64,000 bases of DNA from Pseudomonadota bacterium. Its GTDB lineage: Bacteria > Pseudomonadota > Gammaproteobacteria > Burkholderiales > Burkholderiaceae_C. The position numbers and the translations under genes are program-made. The stretch is from positions 171,948-235,947 of the forward strand of contig JAJZUV010000003.1 in assembly GCA_021848345.1 (NCBI GenBank), written 5' to 3'. The stretch's first letter is position 1. Each line of letters opens with the position of its first letter. Below are positions 30,057 through 38,965 of this stretch, piece after piece. Under the pieces are notes generated by a model. The model ran no database searches and was not told where the DNA came from. It saw only the letters and a program-made list of their open reading frames with translations.

Positions 30057-31555
30057 GGTTGCGCTTCCTCCTGGGTCTGGCCCTGCAACGCGAGCATGCC
30101 CCCGCCCGGCGCGTCGGCGCCGGCGCCGCGCGCTCCGCGCAGCGCCGCGTCGACGTCGCCGGTGACATAGCAGCCGTCGAAGCACGAGGCCTCGAAGGTC
30201 TCGATGTCCTCGCGCACGCGGCGGACCGCGCGCTTCATCGCCTCCAGGTCCTGGTAGATCAGCGCGTCGGCGCCGATGAGCCGGCGGATTTCCTCGACGT
30301 CGCGCCCGTGCGCGACCAGTTCGGCCGCGGTGGGCATGTCGATGCCGTAGACGTTGGGATAGCGCACCGGCGGCGCGGCCGAGGCCAGGTAGACCTTGCG
30401 CGCGCCGGCTTCGCGCGCCATCTGCACGATCTCGCGCGACGTGGTGCCGCGCACGATCGAGTCGTCGACCAGCAGCACGTTGCGACCGTCGAATTCCTGC
30501 GAGATGGCGTTGAGCTTCTGACGCACCGAGCGCTTGCGCACCGCCTGCCCGGGCATGATGAAGGTGCGCCCCACGTAGCGGTTTTTCACGAAGCCCTCGC
30601 GGTACGGGCGCCCCAGCTTCCAGGCCAGTTGCATCGCCGACGGACGGCTGGACTCGGGCACCGGGATGACCACGTCGATCTCGCTCGGAGGCATCACCGA
30701 GATCACGCGCTGCGCCAGGGTCTCGCCCATGTTCAGGCGCGCCTGGTACACGGAAATGCCGTCCAGCACCGAATCGGGACGCGCGAGATACACGAACTCG
30801 AAGATGCAGGGATTCAGGCGCGCGCCTTGCGCGCATTGCTCGAAACGCATGCCGCCCTGCAGGTCCACGTACAGCGCCTCGCCGGGCGCGATGTCGCGCA
30901 GCAGGCGGAAACCGTTGCCCTCCAGGGCCACGGATTCGCTGGCCACCATGACCCCGTCGGTCTCGCTGCTGCCCACGCACAGCGGCCGGATGCCGTAGGG
31001 ATCGCGGAAGGCCAGCAGCCCGTGCCCGGCGATCAGCACCACCACCGCGTAGGAGCCGCGCACGCGACGGTGCACGCCGCGCACCGCGCGGAACAGGTCC
31101 TCGGGTTTGAGGGGCAGGCCGTCGGAGACGAGGTCGAGCTCGCGCGCCAGCACGTTGAGCAGCACCTCGGAGTCGGAGCCGGTGTTGATGTGGCGATGAT
31201 CCACGCCGGTGAGCTCGCTGCGCAGCGCGTCCGCGTTGGTCAGGTTGCCGTTGTGCGCCAGCGCCAGGCCGAAGGGGGCGTTGACGTAGAAGGGCTGCGC
31301 CTCCTCCTCGCTGTCGGCGCTGCCGGCGGTCGGATAGCGGACCTGCCCCAGGCCGTAGTCGCCGGGCAGCGCGCGCATGGTCCGCGTGCGGAACACGTCG
31401 CGCACCATGCCGCGCGACTTCTGCATGTACAGCTTGCCGCCCTGACCGGTGACGATGCCGGCCGCGTCCTGGCCACGGTGCTGCAGCAGCAGCAGCGCGT
31501 CGTAGATCATCTGGTTCACGGGCTGCTTCGAGACCACACCGACGATTCCACACAT
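30053..31555 (-). CDS. purF: Amidophosphoribosyltransferase
   Basis: Commits PRPP to purine synthesis by transferring ammonia from glutamine. The 500-residue protein starts [11 protein letters not shown] with the nucleophilic Cys2 exposed after Met removal and no long propeptide. The PRPP loop is in [18 protein letters not shown], and the glutaminase part has [10 protein letters not shown] and [13 protein letters not shown]. It follows cvpA by 45 bp, the classic cvpA-purF pairing, and overlaps metZ by 4 bp. Confidence 0.97.
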   Translation of the reverse strand: MCGIVGVVSKQPVNQMIYDALLLLQHRGQDAAGIVTGQGGKLYMQKSRGMVRDVFRTRTMRALPGDYGLGQVRYPTAGSADSEEEAQPFYVNAPFGLALAHNGNLTNADALRSELTGVDHRHINTGSDSEVLLNVLARELDLVSDGLPLKPEDLFRAVRGVHRRVRGSYAVVVLIAGHGLLAFRDPYGIRPLCVGSSETDGVMVASESVALEGNGFRLLRDIAPGEALYVDLQGGMRFEQCAQGARLNPCIFEFVYLARPDSVLDGISVYQARLNMGETLAQRVISVMPPSEIDVVIPVPESSRPSAMQLAWKLGRPYREGFVKNRYVGRTFIMPGQAVRKRSVRQKLNAISQEFDGRNVLLVDDSIVRGTTSREIVQMAREAGARKVYLASAAPPVRYPNVYGIDMPTAAELVAHGRDVEEIRRLIGADALIYQDLEAMKRAVRRVREDIETFEASCFDGCYVTGDVDAALRGARGAGADAPGGGMLALQGQTQEEAQP

Positions 31556-31600
31556 GATTCGGGTACTCCAGGGTCAGGCGGACGAATGGACGCGCGGGGA

Positions 31601-32188
31601 TCAGCGCGCCCGGACCGCGGGCAGGCTGGCGCCTGGCGCGGGAACAAGAACCTCGGCGGCGGCCCGGCCCGGACCCGCCGCCCACGGGGCCTGGGTCCAT
31701 GCGGGACGATCCTGCGTGCCGGCGAGGGGTAGCAGCGGAGCGACGCGCGCGGCCCCGGCCGACGCCAGCGGCGCCAGCAGCGAGCCCTTCCACACATCGC
31801 TGGAAGGAAGCTGGGTATAGCCGGCCGCCAGCGCCAGCAGCACGATGACCAGCGCGCCGCGCAATACGCCGAACAGCGCGCCCAGGCTGCGGTCGAGCAT
31901 GCCCAGGCCGGTCGAGCGCAACAGCAGGCGCGCCAGCGTGGCCAGCACACCGGCGGCCAGCAGCACGAGCACGAAGCAGGCCACGTAGGCCAGCGCGGTA
32001 CGCAGATCCGGCTGACGCACCAGATCGCCCAGCAGATACGCTCCCAGCCACGCCGCGTACAGGTGGGCCAGCACGAAGGCGGCGAACCAGCCGCCCAGCG
32101 CGATCACCTCGTAGGCAGCGCCGCGCAGCAGCCCGACCAGGGCCGACAGCGCCAGCCCCGCGAGCAACAGCCAGTCGAGGATGTTCAC
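31601..32188 (-). CDS. cvpA: CvpA family inner-membrane protein
   Basis: A 195-residue membrane protein of the CvpA (colicin V production) family. It has about four transmembrane helices in the first 125 residues (ILDWLLLAGLALSALVGLLRG, VIALGGWFAAFVLAHLYAAW, ALAYVACFVLVLLAAGVLA, LGALFGVLRGALVIVLLALA) and a Pro/Ala-rich tail. It starts with GTG, overlapping the SPOR gene stop (GTGA, 32185-32188), and lies upstream of purF as usual. Confidence 0.92.
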   Translation of the reverse strand: MNILDWLLLAGLALSALVGLLRGAAYEVIALGGWFAAFVLAHLYAAWLGAYLLGDLVRQPDLRTALAYVACFVLVLLAAGVLATLARLLLRSTGLGMLDRSLGALFGVLRGALVIVLLALAAGYTQLPSSDVWKGSLLAPLASAGAARVAPLLPLAGTQDRPAWTQAPWAAGPGRAAAEVLVPAPGASLPAVRAR

Positions 32189-33072
32189 AGGCTCAGCACG
32201 GCGGCGGAAATGCCCAGCGACCGGATGCGCTGCAACGCGTGTTCGGCCTGGCTGCGCGACGCGAAGGGCCCCACCCGCACGCGCACGCGCTTGCCGGCCG
32301 GGGTGTCGACCACCTGGGTGTAACTGTGCAGTCCGGCGGCGTCGATGCGCCGGCGCACCTGACGCGCCGTGGCCGCGTCGGCGTAGGCCCCGGCCTGGAC
32401 GACGAAGCGGTCATTCGCGGAGGCGGCCGGCGCCGGCCTGCCCGACGCGGGCTGCGCCGCACGCTCGGCCTGCGCCGCGGAAATCTGCGACGGGGCCTTG
32501 TCCTCCAGCGCGGCCAGCGCCTGGCGCGCCTGCGCGACCTGCGGGCCCGGCCTGGCACTCGCCTCGGGCGCCTGCCGGGTCGGGGTTTGCGCCTGCGGGT
32601 TGCGCTGCGGCGCCGGCGTCGGCGCGACGCGGGGCGCCGCCGGCGCCGCCGCCTGTGCGCGTACCGGAGCCTGCTCGGGCGTCTGCGCCGGTGCCTGCGC
32701 CGGTGCCTGCGCGGGCCTCTGCACGGGTTCCTGCACCGGCGTGCGCACCGACGACGGCGCGGGCGCCGGCGAGACCGCCGCGGCTGGCGTCGCCTGGGTC
32801 GGCGACGCCGCGCGCGAGGCGGTCGGCGCGGGAGGCGCCACCGAACTGGCCTGGTTCTGCGGCGGCACGATCAGCGCGATGTTGGAAGCCACCGGACGAG
32901 GCTGGGTCTCGAAAATCAACGGGAACACCACCACGCCGGTGAGCACCAGCGCAACGGCCCCGATCAGGCGCCGGCGCGCGCGCAAGCGCAACACTTCTTC
33001 GCTTTGCGCCTGTCGCGCGACCGATTCGCCGCCGCGGGAGCTTTCCTTGGCGCGCTTTCCGGGCAATTTCAT
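32185..33072 (-). CDS. SPOR-domain membrane protein (DedD-like)
   Basis: A bitopic inner-membrane protein of 295 residues. A short cytoplasmic N-terminus is followed by a transmembrane helix (about 37-57, LIGAVALVLTGVVVFPLIF), a long Ala/Pro/Gln-rich periplasmic linker and a C-terminal SPOR domain (about 220-295, FVVQAGAYADAATARQVRRR ending LGISAAVLS). SPOR domains bind denuded peptidoglycan at the division septum; DedD helps septal constriction. The gene position between folC and cvpA matches dedD in many proteobacteria. Confidence 0.85.
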   Translation of the reverse strand: MKLPGKRAKESSRGGESVARQAQSEEVLRLRARRRLIGAVALVLTGVVVFPLIFETQPRPVASNIALIVPPQNQASSVAPPAPTASRAASPTQATPAAAVSPAPAPSSVRTPVQEPVQRPAQAPAQAPAQTPEQAPVRAQAAAPAAPRVAPTPAPQRNPQAQTPTRQAPEASARPGPQVAQARQALAALEDKAPSQISAAQAERAAQPASGRPAPAASANDRFVVQAGAYADAATARQVRRRIDAAGLHSYTQVVDTPAGKRVRVRVGPFASRSQAEHALQRIRSLGISAAVLSL

Positions 33073-33144
33073 GGATAGGATGGACTCGGCAGGCAGGCGG
33101 CTTCGGCCCGCCCCCGCCCGTCGATCGGGCGGCCTCAGGCGGCT

Positions 33145-34488
33145 TCAGGCGGCACGAGGGCGCTGCGCGCGTTGCGCGAGCACGTCGCCGACCGTGAAGA
33201 AGGAGCCGAAAACCACGATTCTATCGGTGGGCTGAACCTGCGACAGCGCGTCGGCCAATGCGGCGTGCGGCGACTCGTGGCAACTCGCGCGCGCTCCGGC
33301 CGGCAGCAGCCCGCGCAGCTGCGGCGCGGTGGCGGCGCGCGGCGTGGGCAGGTCGCAAAGATGCCAAGCCTGCACCAGCGGCGCCAGCGCCGCCACGATG
33401 CCCGGCAGGTCCTTGTCGGCCATAGCCCCAAAGACTGCATGGGTATTCGGGAAATATCCCATCGCATCCAGGCTCTCGGCCAGCACCGCCGCGGCCTCCG
33501 GGTTGTGGGCCACGTCGAGCACCACGGCCGGCTGGCCGGGCAACACCTGGAAGCGCCCGGGCAGTTCCGCCTGGGCCAGGCCCAGGCGCACGTCCTGCGC
33601 GCTCACCGGCAGGCGATCCCGCACGGACTCCAGCGCCGCCAGCGCGGCGCTGGCGTTGCGCAGCTGGCGCACGCCGCGCATGGTCGGGTAGGCCAGCCCG
33701 GGGATCCTGCGGGTGGGGCCGAGGTAGTCCCACTGCTGGCGGTCGGCGCTGCTCCAGCCGAAATCCCGCCCCACCAGCCACAGGCGCGCGCCCAGCGCCT
33801 CGGCTCGCGCGAGCAGCGCGCGCGGCGGGTCCGGGTCGGCCACCACGGCGCTTCGCCCGGCGCGGAAAATCCCCGCCTTCTCGAAACCGATGGCCTCGCG
33901 GTCGGGGCCGAGGAATTCCATGTGGTCCAGCGCCACGCCGGTGACCACCGCGCAGTCGGCGTCGATCACGTTGACCGCGTCCAGGCGTCCGCCCATGCCG
34001 ACCTCCAGCACGGCCGCATCCAGGCGCGACGCGGCGAGCAGGTCGAGGATGGCCAGGGTGGTGAACTCGAAATAGGTCAGCGGCACCGGCGGTTGCAGGC
34101 CGGCGCGCGCGCGCTCCACCGCCAGCATATGCTCCGGCAGCGCGCTGGCGTCCACCGGGGAGCCCCCGATGCGGCAGCGTTCCTCGAAATGCACCAGGTG
34201 GGGCGAGGAGTACACGCCCACGCGATAGCCGGCGGCCAGCAGCATCTGCTCGATGAACGCGCAGGTGGAACCCTTGCCGTTGGTGCCGCCGACGGTGAAT
34301 ACCGTGCAGTCCAGGCGCAGACCCATGGCCTCGCGCACCCGCTGCACCCGCTCCAGGCCCAGCTCGATGGCTTGCGCGTGCAGGCGCTGCGCATGCTCGA
34401 GCCAGTCCTGCAGGCTCCACGACTCCATCGGCGCGGCCGCGTCGGAGGCGGCCGGCGCCTCGCCGGCGCGCTCAGCCGACGACGGCAT
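33145..34488 (-). CDS. folC: Dihydrofolate synthase/folylpolyglutamate synthase
   Basis: Adds glutamate to dihydropteroate and extends polyglutamate tails on folates. The 447 residues have the Mur-ligase-type ATP loop [46 protein letters not shown] and [17 protein letters not shown]. The ATG at 34488 overlaps the accD stop by 17 bp. A second ATG at 34428 ([12 protein letters not shown]) begins nearer the conserved region; neither has a good Shine-Dalgarno sequence. It sits in the trpFBA-accD-folC order. Confidence 0.94.
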   Translation of the reverse strand: MPSSAERAGEAPAASDAAAPMESWSLQDWLEHAQRLHAQAIELGLERVQRVREAMGLRLDCTVFTVGGTNGKGSTCAFIEQMLLAAGYRVGVYSSPHLVHFEERCRIGGSPVDASALPEHMLAVERARAGLQPPVPLTYFEFTTLAILDLLAASRLDAAVLEVGMGGRLDAVNVIDADCAVVTGVALDHMEFLGPDREAIGFEKAGIFRAGRSAVVADPDPPRALLARAEALGARLWLVGRDFGWSSADRQQWDYLGPTRRIPGLAYPTMRGVRQLRNASAALAALESVRDRLPVSAQDVRLGLAQAELPGRFQVLPGQPAVVLDVAHNPEAAAVLAESLDAMGYFPNTHAVFGAMADKDLPGIVAALAPLVQAWHLCDLPTPRAATAPQLRGLLPAGARASCHESPHAALADALSQVQPTDRIVVFGSFFTVGDVLAQRAQRPRAA

Positions 34489-35347
34489 CGGCGGGCTGGC
34501 GCTGCAGCATGGCGAGCATGCGGGCGAGTTCGCCGCGCAGTTCGCGGCGGTCGACGATGCGGTCGACGGAGCCCTTTTGCTGCAGGAATTCCGAGCGCTG
34601 GAAGCCCTCGGGAAGTTTCTCGCGCACGGTGTTCTCGATCACCCGCGGGCCGGCGAAGCCGATCAGCGCCTTGGGCTCGGCCAGCACGATATCGCCGACG
34701 AAGGCGAAGGACGCCGACACGCCGCCCATCGTGGGATCGGTGAGCACGCTCACGTAGGGAATGCGGGCCTTCGCCAGGCGCGCCAGCGCGGCGTTGGTCT
34801 TGGCCATCTGCATCAGGCTGAGCAGGCCTTCCTGCATGCGCGCGCCGCCGGTGGCGGTGAAACACAGGAAAGGCACCTTCTGCTCCAGCGCGGTGTCCAC
34901 GCCGCGCACGAAGCGTTCGCCCACCACCGAACCCATGGAGCCGCCCATGAATTCGAATTCGAAACACGCGACCACCACCGGCACGCTCTGGATGGAGCCC
35001 CCCACGACCACCAGCGCGTCGGTCTCCTGGGTGTTCTCCAGCGCCTCGCGCAGGCGCTCGGGGTACTTGCGGCTGTCCTTGAACTTCAGCGCGTCGATGG
35101 GCAGCACCTCCTGCCCGATCTCGTAGCGTCCTTCGCCGTCGAGCAGCGCGTCCAGGCGCTGGCGCGCGCCGATGCGCATGTGATGCGCGCATTTGGGACA
35201 CACGTACTGGTTCTGTTCCAGATCGGTCTTGTACAGCACCGTCTCGCACGAGGGGCACTTGAGCCACAGCCCCTCGGGCATCTGGCGCCGGCTGCCGGCC
35301 TCGGAGGGCTGGATCTTCGGGGGAAGCAGTTTTTCGAGCCAACTCAT
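34472..35347 (-). CDS. accD: Acetyl-CoA carboxylase carboxyltransferase subunit beta
   Basis: Beta subunit of the carboxyltransferase that makes malonyl-CoA for fatty acids. The 291-residue protein has the N-terminal four-cysteine zinc ribbon (CPSCETVLY and [10 protein letters not shown]), then the crotonase-like core with [26 protein letters not shown] and [14 protein letters not shown] 35347 overlaps the trpA stop (ATGA), so accD is translationally coupled to trpA. The accA partner is not in this window. Confidence 0.97.
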   Translation of the reverse strand: MSWLEKLLPPKIQPSEAGSRRQMPEGLWLKCPSCETVLYKTDLEQNQYVCPKCAHHMRIGARQRLDALLDGEGRYEIGQEVLPIDALKFKDSRKYPERLREALENTQETDALVVVGGSIQSVPVVVACFEFEFMGGSMGSVVGERFVRGVDTALEQKVPFLCFTATGGARMQEGLLSLMQMAKTNAALARLAKARIPYVSVLTDPTMGGVSASFAFVGDIVLAEPKALIGFAGPRVIENTVREKLPEGFQRSEFLQQKGSVDRIVDRRELRGELARMLAMLQRQPADAVVG

Positions 35348-36189
35348 CGGGAAACCTCCTCGAATGCCGGGTTGCCGGCGGACGCGGCCGCGCGGTCGAC
35401 GGCCGCGCGCACCTCGCGCAGGAAATCGGACGCGGCGGTCTGCGCCTGCTCGCCGCCACTGCTCTGCTCCATCAGCTCGATGATGCGCGAGCCGATGATC
35501 ACCGCGTCGGCGCAGCCCGCCACCGCGGCCGCTCCGGCCGCGTCGCGGATGCCGAAGCCGACCGCCAGGGGAAGACGCACATGGCACCGCACTTCCTGCA
35601 CGCGCCGCGCGACCTGCGCGACGTCCAGGTGCGCGGCCCCGGTCACGCCCTTGAGCGAGACGTAGTACACGTAGCCGGCGGCCAGCCGGTCCACCTGCTC
35701 CATGCGCGCCGCGGTGGACGTGGGCGCGAGCAGGAAGATCGGGTCGATGCCGGCCGCGCGCAGGCGCGCGGCGAAATCGGCCGACTCCTCCGGCGGGTAG
35801 TCGACCACCAGCACGCCGTCCACACCGGCATCGGCGCAGGCGTCGACGAAGGCCTCGACCCCGTAGCGTTCGATCGGATTGGCGTAGCCCATGAGCACCA
35901 GCGGAGTGTCGGCGTCGCCGGCGCGGAATTCCTTCGCCCATCGCAGCACGTGGCGCAGGCTCACGCCACGCGCGAGCGCGCGCTCGTTGGCGCGCTGGAT
36001 CACCGGGCCGTCGGCCATGGGGTCGGAAAAGGGCACGCCCAGCTCGATCATGTCGGCGCCGGCCGCCGCCAGCGCGTGCAAGAGCGGCACCGTGGCCTCG
36101 GGCGCCGGGTCGCCGGCGGTGACGTAGGGAATCAGGGCCTTGCGCCCCTGCGCCGCCAGGCGCTCGAAGGTCGATGCGATGCGGCTCAC
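35344..36189 (-). CDS. trpA: Tryptophan synthase alpha chain
   Basis: Cleaves indole-3-glycerol phosphate to indole, which tunnels to the beta subunit. It is 281 residues from GTG 36189, whose GTGA overlaps the trpB stop. Catalytic Glu and Asp are in [17 protein letters not shown], and the family segments [19 protein letters not shown] and [15 protein letters not shown] are present. The first ATG lies well into the conserved domain, so the GTG is the right start. Confidence 0.96.
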   Translation of the reverse strand: MSRIASTFERLAAQGRKALIPYVTAGDPAPEATVPLLHALAAAGADMIELGVPFSDPMADGPVIQRANERALARGVSLRHVLRWAKEFRAGDADTPLVLMGYANPIERYGVEAFVDACADAGVDGVLVVDYPPEESADFAARLRAAGIDPIFLLAPTSTAARMEQVDRLAAGYVYYVSLKGVTGAAHLDVAQVARRVQEVRCHVRLPLAVGFGIRDAAGAAAVAGCADAVIIGSRIIELMEQSSGGEQAQTAASDFLREVRAAVDRAAASAGNPAFEEVSR

Positions 36190-37415
36190 GGGCGCCCCTT
36201 GCACGAAGGCCTGCAGAAGAACTCGGCGCGGGTGAGGTCGGCGATGTTGCCGATGTCCTTGTCCCCGCGTCCCGACAGGTTCACCAGCAGCACCTGGTCG
36301 GCGCGCATCGTGGGGGCCATCTTCATGGCCTGGGCCAGCGCGTGGCTGGACTCCAGCGCCGGGATGATGCCCTCGGTGCGGCACAGGCGATGGAAGGCCT
36401 CCAGCGCCTCGGAGTCGGTCACCGCCACGTATTCGGCGCGCCCGCTGTCCTTGAGCCAGGCATGCTCGGGACCCACGCCGGGGTAGTCCAGCCCGGCCGA
36501 CACCGAGTGGGTCTCGGCGATCTGCCCGGCCTCGTCCTGCAGCACGTAGGTGCGGTTGCCGTGCAGCACGCCCGGCACACCCGCGCCCAGCGAGGCCGCG
36601 TGACGCCCGCTGCCCAGGCCCTCGCCTCCCGCTTCCACGCCGATCAGGCGCACCCGCGCGTGCTCGATGTAGGGGTAGAAGATGCCCATGGCGTTGCTGC
36701 CGCCGCCCACGCAGGCCAGCACGGCGTCGGGCTGACGCCCGGCCATCTCCGGCATCTGCACCAGGCACTCGTCGCCGATCACGCGCTGGAAGTCGCGCAC
36801 CATCATCGGATACGGGTGCGGCCCGGCCACGGTGCCGATGATGTAGAAGGTGTCCTCGACGTGGGTGACCCAGTCGCGCAGCGCCTCGTTGAGCGCGTCC
36901 TTCAGGGTCTTCGAGCCGCTGTGCACCGGCACCACCTCGGCGCCCAGCAGATGCATGCGGTAGACGTTGGGCGACTGCCGCTTGACGTCCTCGGCGCCCA
37001 TGTAGACCACGCACTGCATGCCGTAGCGCGCCGCCACCGTGGCGCTGGCCACACCGTGCTGGCCGGCGCCGGTCTCGGCGATCACCCGGCGCTTGCCCAT
37101 GCGCTGTGCCAGCATGGCCTGGCCGATGGTGTTGTTGATCTTGTGCGCGCCGGTGTGGTTCAGATCCTCGCGCTTGAGATAGATCTGCGCGCCGCCGAGT
37201 TCGCGACTCAGGCGCGCGGCATGGTAGATCGGGCTCGGGCGCCCGACGAAATGCCGCAGCTCGTTGTGGTATTCGGCCTGGAACTCGGGGTCGACGCGAT
37301 AGCGCGCGTAGGCCTCCTTGAGTTCGTCGAGGGCCTTGAACAGGGTTTCGGCGACGAAACTGCCGCCGTAGGGGCCGAAATGGCCCTGCGCATCCGGAAG
37401 GTCGTACTGAAGCAT
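36186..37415 (-). CDS. trpB: Tryptophan synthase beta chain
   Basis: PLP enzyme that joins indole and serine to form tryptophan. It has 409 residues. The PLP lysine is in [15 protein letters not shown], the substrate loop is [17 protein letters not shown] and the phosphate site is [31 protein letters not shown] is also typical. It lies 58 bp after trpF and overlaps trpA by 4 bp. No DNA methylase gene sits between trpB and trpA, unlike in some relatives. Confidence 0.97.
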   Translation of the reverse strand: MLQYDLPDAQGHFGPYGGSFVAETLFKALDELKEAYARYRVDPEFQAEYHNELRHFVGRPSPIYHAARLSRELGGAQIYLKREDLNHTGAHKINNTIGQAMLAQRMGKRRVIAETGAGQHGVASATVAARYGMQCVVYMGAEDVKRQSPNVYRMHLLGAEVVPVHSGSKTLKDALNEALRDWVTHVEDTFYIIGTVAGPHPYPMMVRDFQRVIGDECLVQMPEMAGRQPDAVLACVGGGSNAMGIFYPYIEHARVRLIGVEAGGEGLGSGRHAASLGAGVPGVLHGNRTYVLQDEAGQIAETHSVSAGLDYPGVGPEHAWLKDSGRAEYVAVTDSEALEAFHRLCRTEGIIPALESSHALAQAMKMAPTMRADQVLLVNLSGRGDKDIGNIADLTRAEFFCRPSCKGRP

Positions 37416-37473
37416 GATGGAATCGGCGATGCTGGACTAAGGGGATCGAGCCGCCTGCCCGACGCCGCGCGCC

Positions 37474-38136
37474 TCAGCGCCCCGCTGACGGGGCCTTGTC
37501 GGCTTGCTGCGCCGCGGCATCGGCCGCGCGCACCGCGGCGACGAATTCTCGCATCGCCGCGGCATCCTTCACACCCTTGGCGGATTCGACTCCGGAGGAG
37601 ACGTCAACCGCCCACGGGCGCACCCGCAGGATCGCCTGCGCCACATTTGCGGCACGCAACCCACCAGACAAAACGATGGGACTGCCGACGTTTGTTGGAA
37701 TGAGTGACCAATCGAAGACCTCTCCACCCCCGCCGTAGCCCTCCACGAAGGCATCCAGCAGCAAGCCGCGCGCATGCGCGTGCCGGACCTTCAAGTCTAG
37801 CAAATCCACCCCCGGGCGCATGCGCACGGCGCGCAGGTAGGGGTGCGCGAAGGCCTCGCATTCCTCGGCGGTCTCGTCGCCGTGAAATTGCAGCAGCGAC
37901 GGGCGCAGCGCGTCGACGACCTCGCGTACCCGCGCCGGCTCGGCCCGCACGAACAGCGCCACCACGCCGACCAGCGGCGGCAGCTCGCGCACGATGTCCA
38001 GCGCCTGGCGCAGGCTCACGGCGCGCGGGCTGGGCGGGTAGAACACCAGGCCGATGGCGTCGGCTCCGGCGTGCGCCGCGGCCACCGCGTCGCCGGGACG
38101 GGTGATGCCGCAGATCTTGATGCGGGTTCGGTGCAT
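37474..38136 (-). CDS. trpF: Phosphoribosylanthranilate isomerase
   Basis: Amadori rearrangement step of tryptophan synthesis. The 220-residue (beta/alpha)8 protein starts with RTRIKICGITRPGDA (catalytic Cys) and has LLQFHGDETAEECEAF, the DAFVEGYGGGGEVFDW region with the catalytic Asp, and VDVSSGVESAKGVKD for phosphate binding. It is a stand-alone TrpF, not fused to TrpC. It lies 9 bp after truA and heads the trpF-B-A part of the operon. Confidence 0.96.
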   Translation of the reverse strand: MHRTRIKICGITRPGDAVAAAHAGADAIGLVFYPPSPRAVSLRQALDIVRELPPLVGVVALFVRAEPARVREVVDALRPSLLQFHGDETAEECEAFAHPYLRAVRMRPGVDLLDLKVRHAHARGLLLDAFVEGYGGGGEVFDWSLIPTNVGSPIVLSGGLRAANVAQAILRVRPWAVDVSSGVESAKGVKDAAAMREFVAAVRAADAAAQQADKAPSAGR

Positions 38137-38145
38137 GCGAGTTGG

Positions 38146-38937
38146 TCAGGCCAGCAGCCGGGGCAGGTCGCGCGGGGCCTCGGGGATCTGCCATTGTGCC
38201 GCATAGGCGGGACCGGCGAAATACAGCCCGTCGGGCATGAAGGTCGGCGCCGCCAGGCTGCGCTCGCGCGCGCGCAGCACCTGGCCGATCCACGCCGGAT
38301 CGCGGCTCGCGCTGCCCACCGCGACCAGGCAGCCCATGATGTTTCGCACCATGTGATGCAGGAAGGCATTGGCGTGGAAATCGAAGCTCCACGTGCGCCC
38401 GTCGGGCTGCAGCGCGATGTCGATCGCGTGCACGGTCTTGCAGGGGCTGCGCGCCTGGCAGGAGCTGGCGCGGAAGGAACTGAAGTCGTGGCTGCCCAGC
38501 AGTTGCGCGGCGCCCTCGCGCATGGCCTGCGCGTCCAGCCGGTGATGGGTCCAGCCCACCAGGCCCTGCAGCAGCGCCGGGCGCACCGGATGCTGCACCA
38601 GCAGGTAGCGGTAGCGCCGCGACTGCGCGCTCTTTTGCGCATGGAAGCCCTCGCCCGGCTCGCAGGACCACAGCACGCTGATGTCCGGCGGCAGGAAGGT
38701 GTTGAGTCCGCGCACCCAGGACTGCGCGGCCCGTTGCACCGGCGAGTCGAAGTGCACCACCTGCTGCAGCGCGTGCACGCCGGCATCGGTGCGTCCGGCG
38801 CAGACCACGCGCAGCGCCGCGCCGGTGAACTCGCGCAGCGCGTGCTCCAGGCGATCCTGCACGGTGGCGCCGCCGGGCTGGCTCTGCCAGCCCCGGTACG
38901 CACAGCCGCGGTAGCTCAGCCCCAGCGCGATGCGCAT
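38146..38937 (-). CDS. truA: tRNA pseudouridine(38-40) synthase
   Basis: Forms pseudouridine at positions 38-40 in the anticodon stem-loop of many tRNAs. The 263-residue protein has YRGWQSQPGGATVQD, the catalytic Asp in CAGRTDAGVHALQQVVHF, and SFRASSCQARSPCKTVHAID, SFDFHANAFLHHMVRNIMG typical of TruA. ATG 38937 is a family-like start (MRIALGLSYRG). It follows fimV by 28 bp; the fimV-truA-trpF order is common in betaproteobacteria. Confidence 0.97.
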   Translation of the reverse strand: MRIALGLSYRGCAYRGWQSQPGGATVQDRLEHALREFTGAALRVVCAGRTDAGVHALQQVVHFDSPVQRAAQSWVRGLNTFLPPDISVLWSCEPGEGFHAQKSAQSRRYRYLLVQHPVRPALLQGLVGWTHHRLDAQAMREGAAQLLGSHDFSSFRASSCQARSPCKTVHAIDIALQPDGRTWSFDFHANAFLHHMVRNIMGCLVAVGSASRDPAWIGQVLRARERSLAAPTFMPDGLYFAGPAYAAQWQIPEAPRDLPRLLA

Positions 38938-38965
38938 GCCCGCGCGGCGCTCCCGTGCACGCCCG

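Noticed and set aside
28779..32051. A 1090-codon frame on the minus strand running through metZ and purF
   Set aside because: Only its last 425 codons are metZ. The rest is purF and cvpA sequence in another frame, not a fusion protein.
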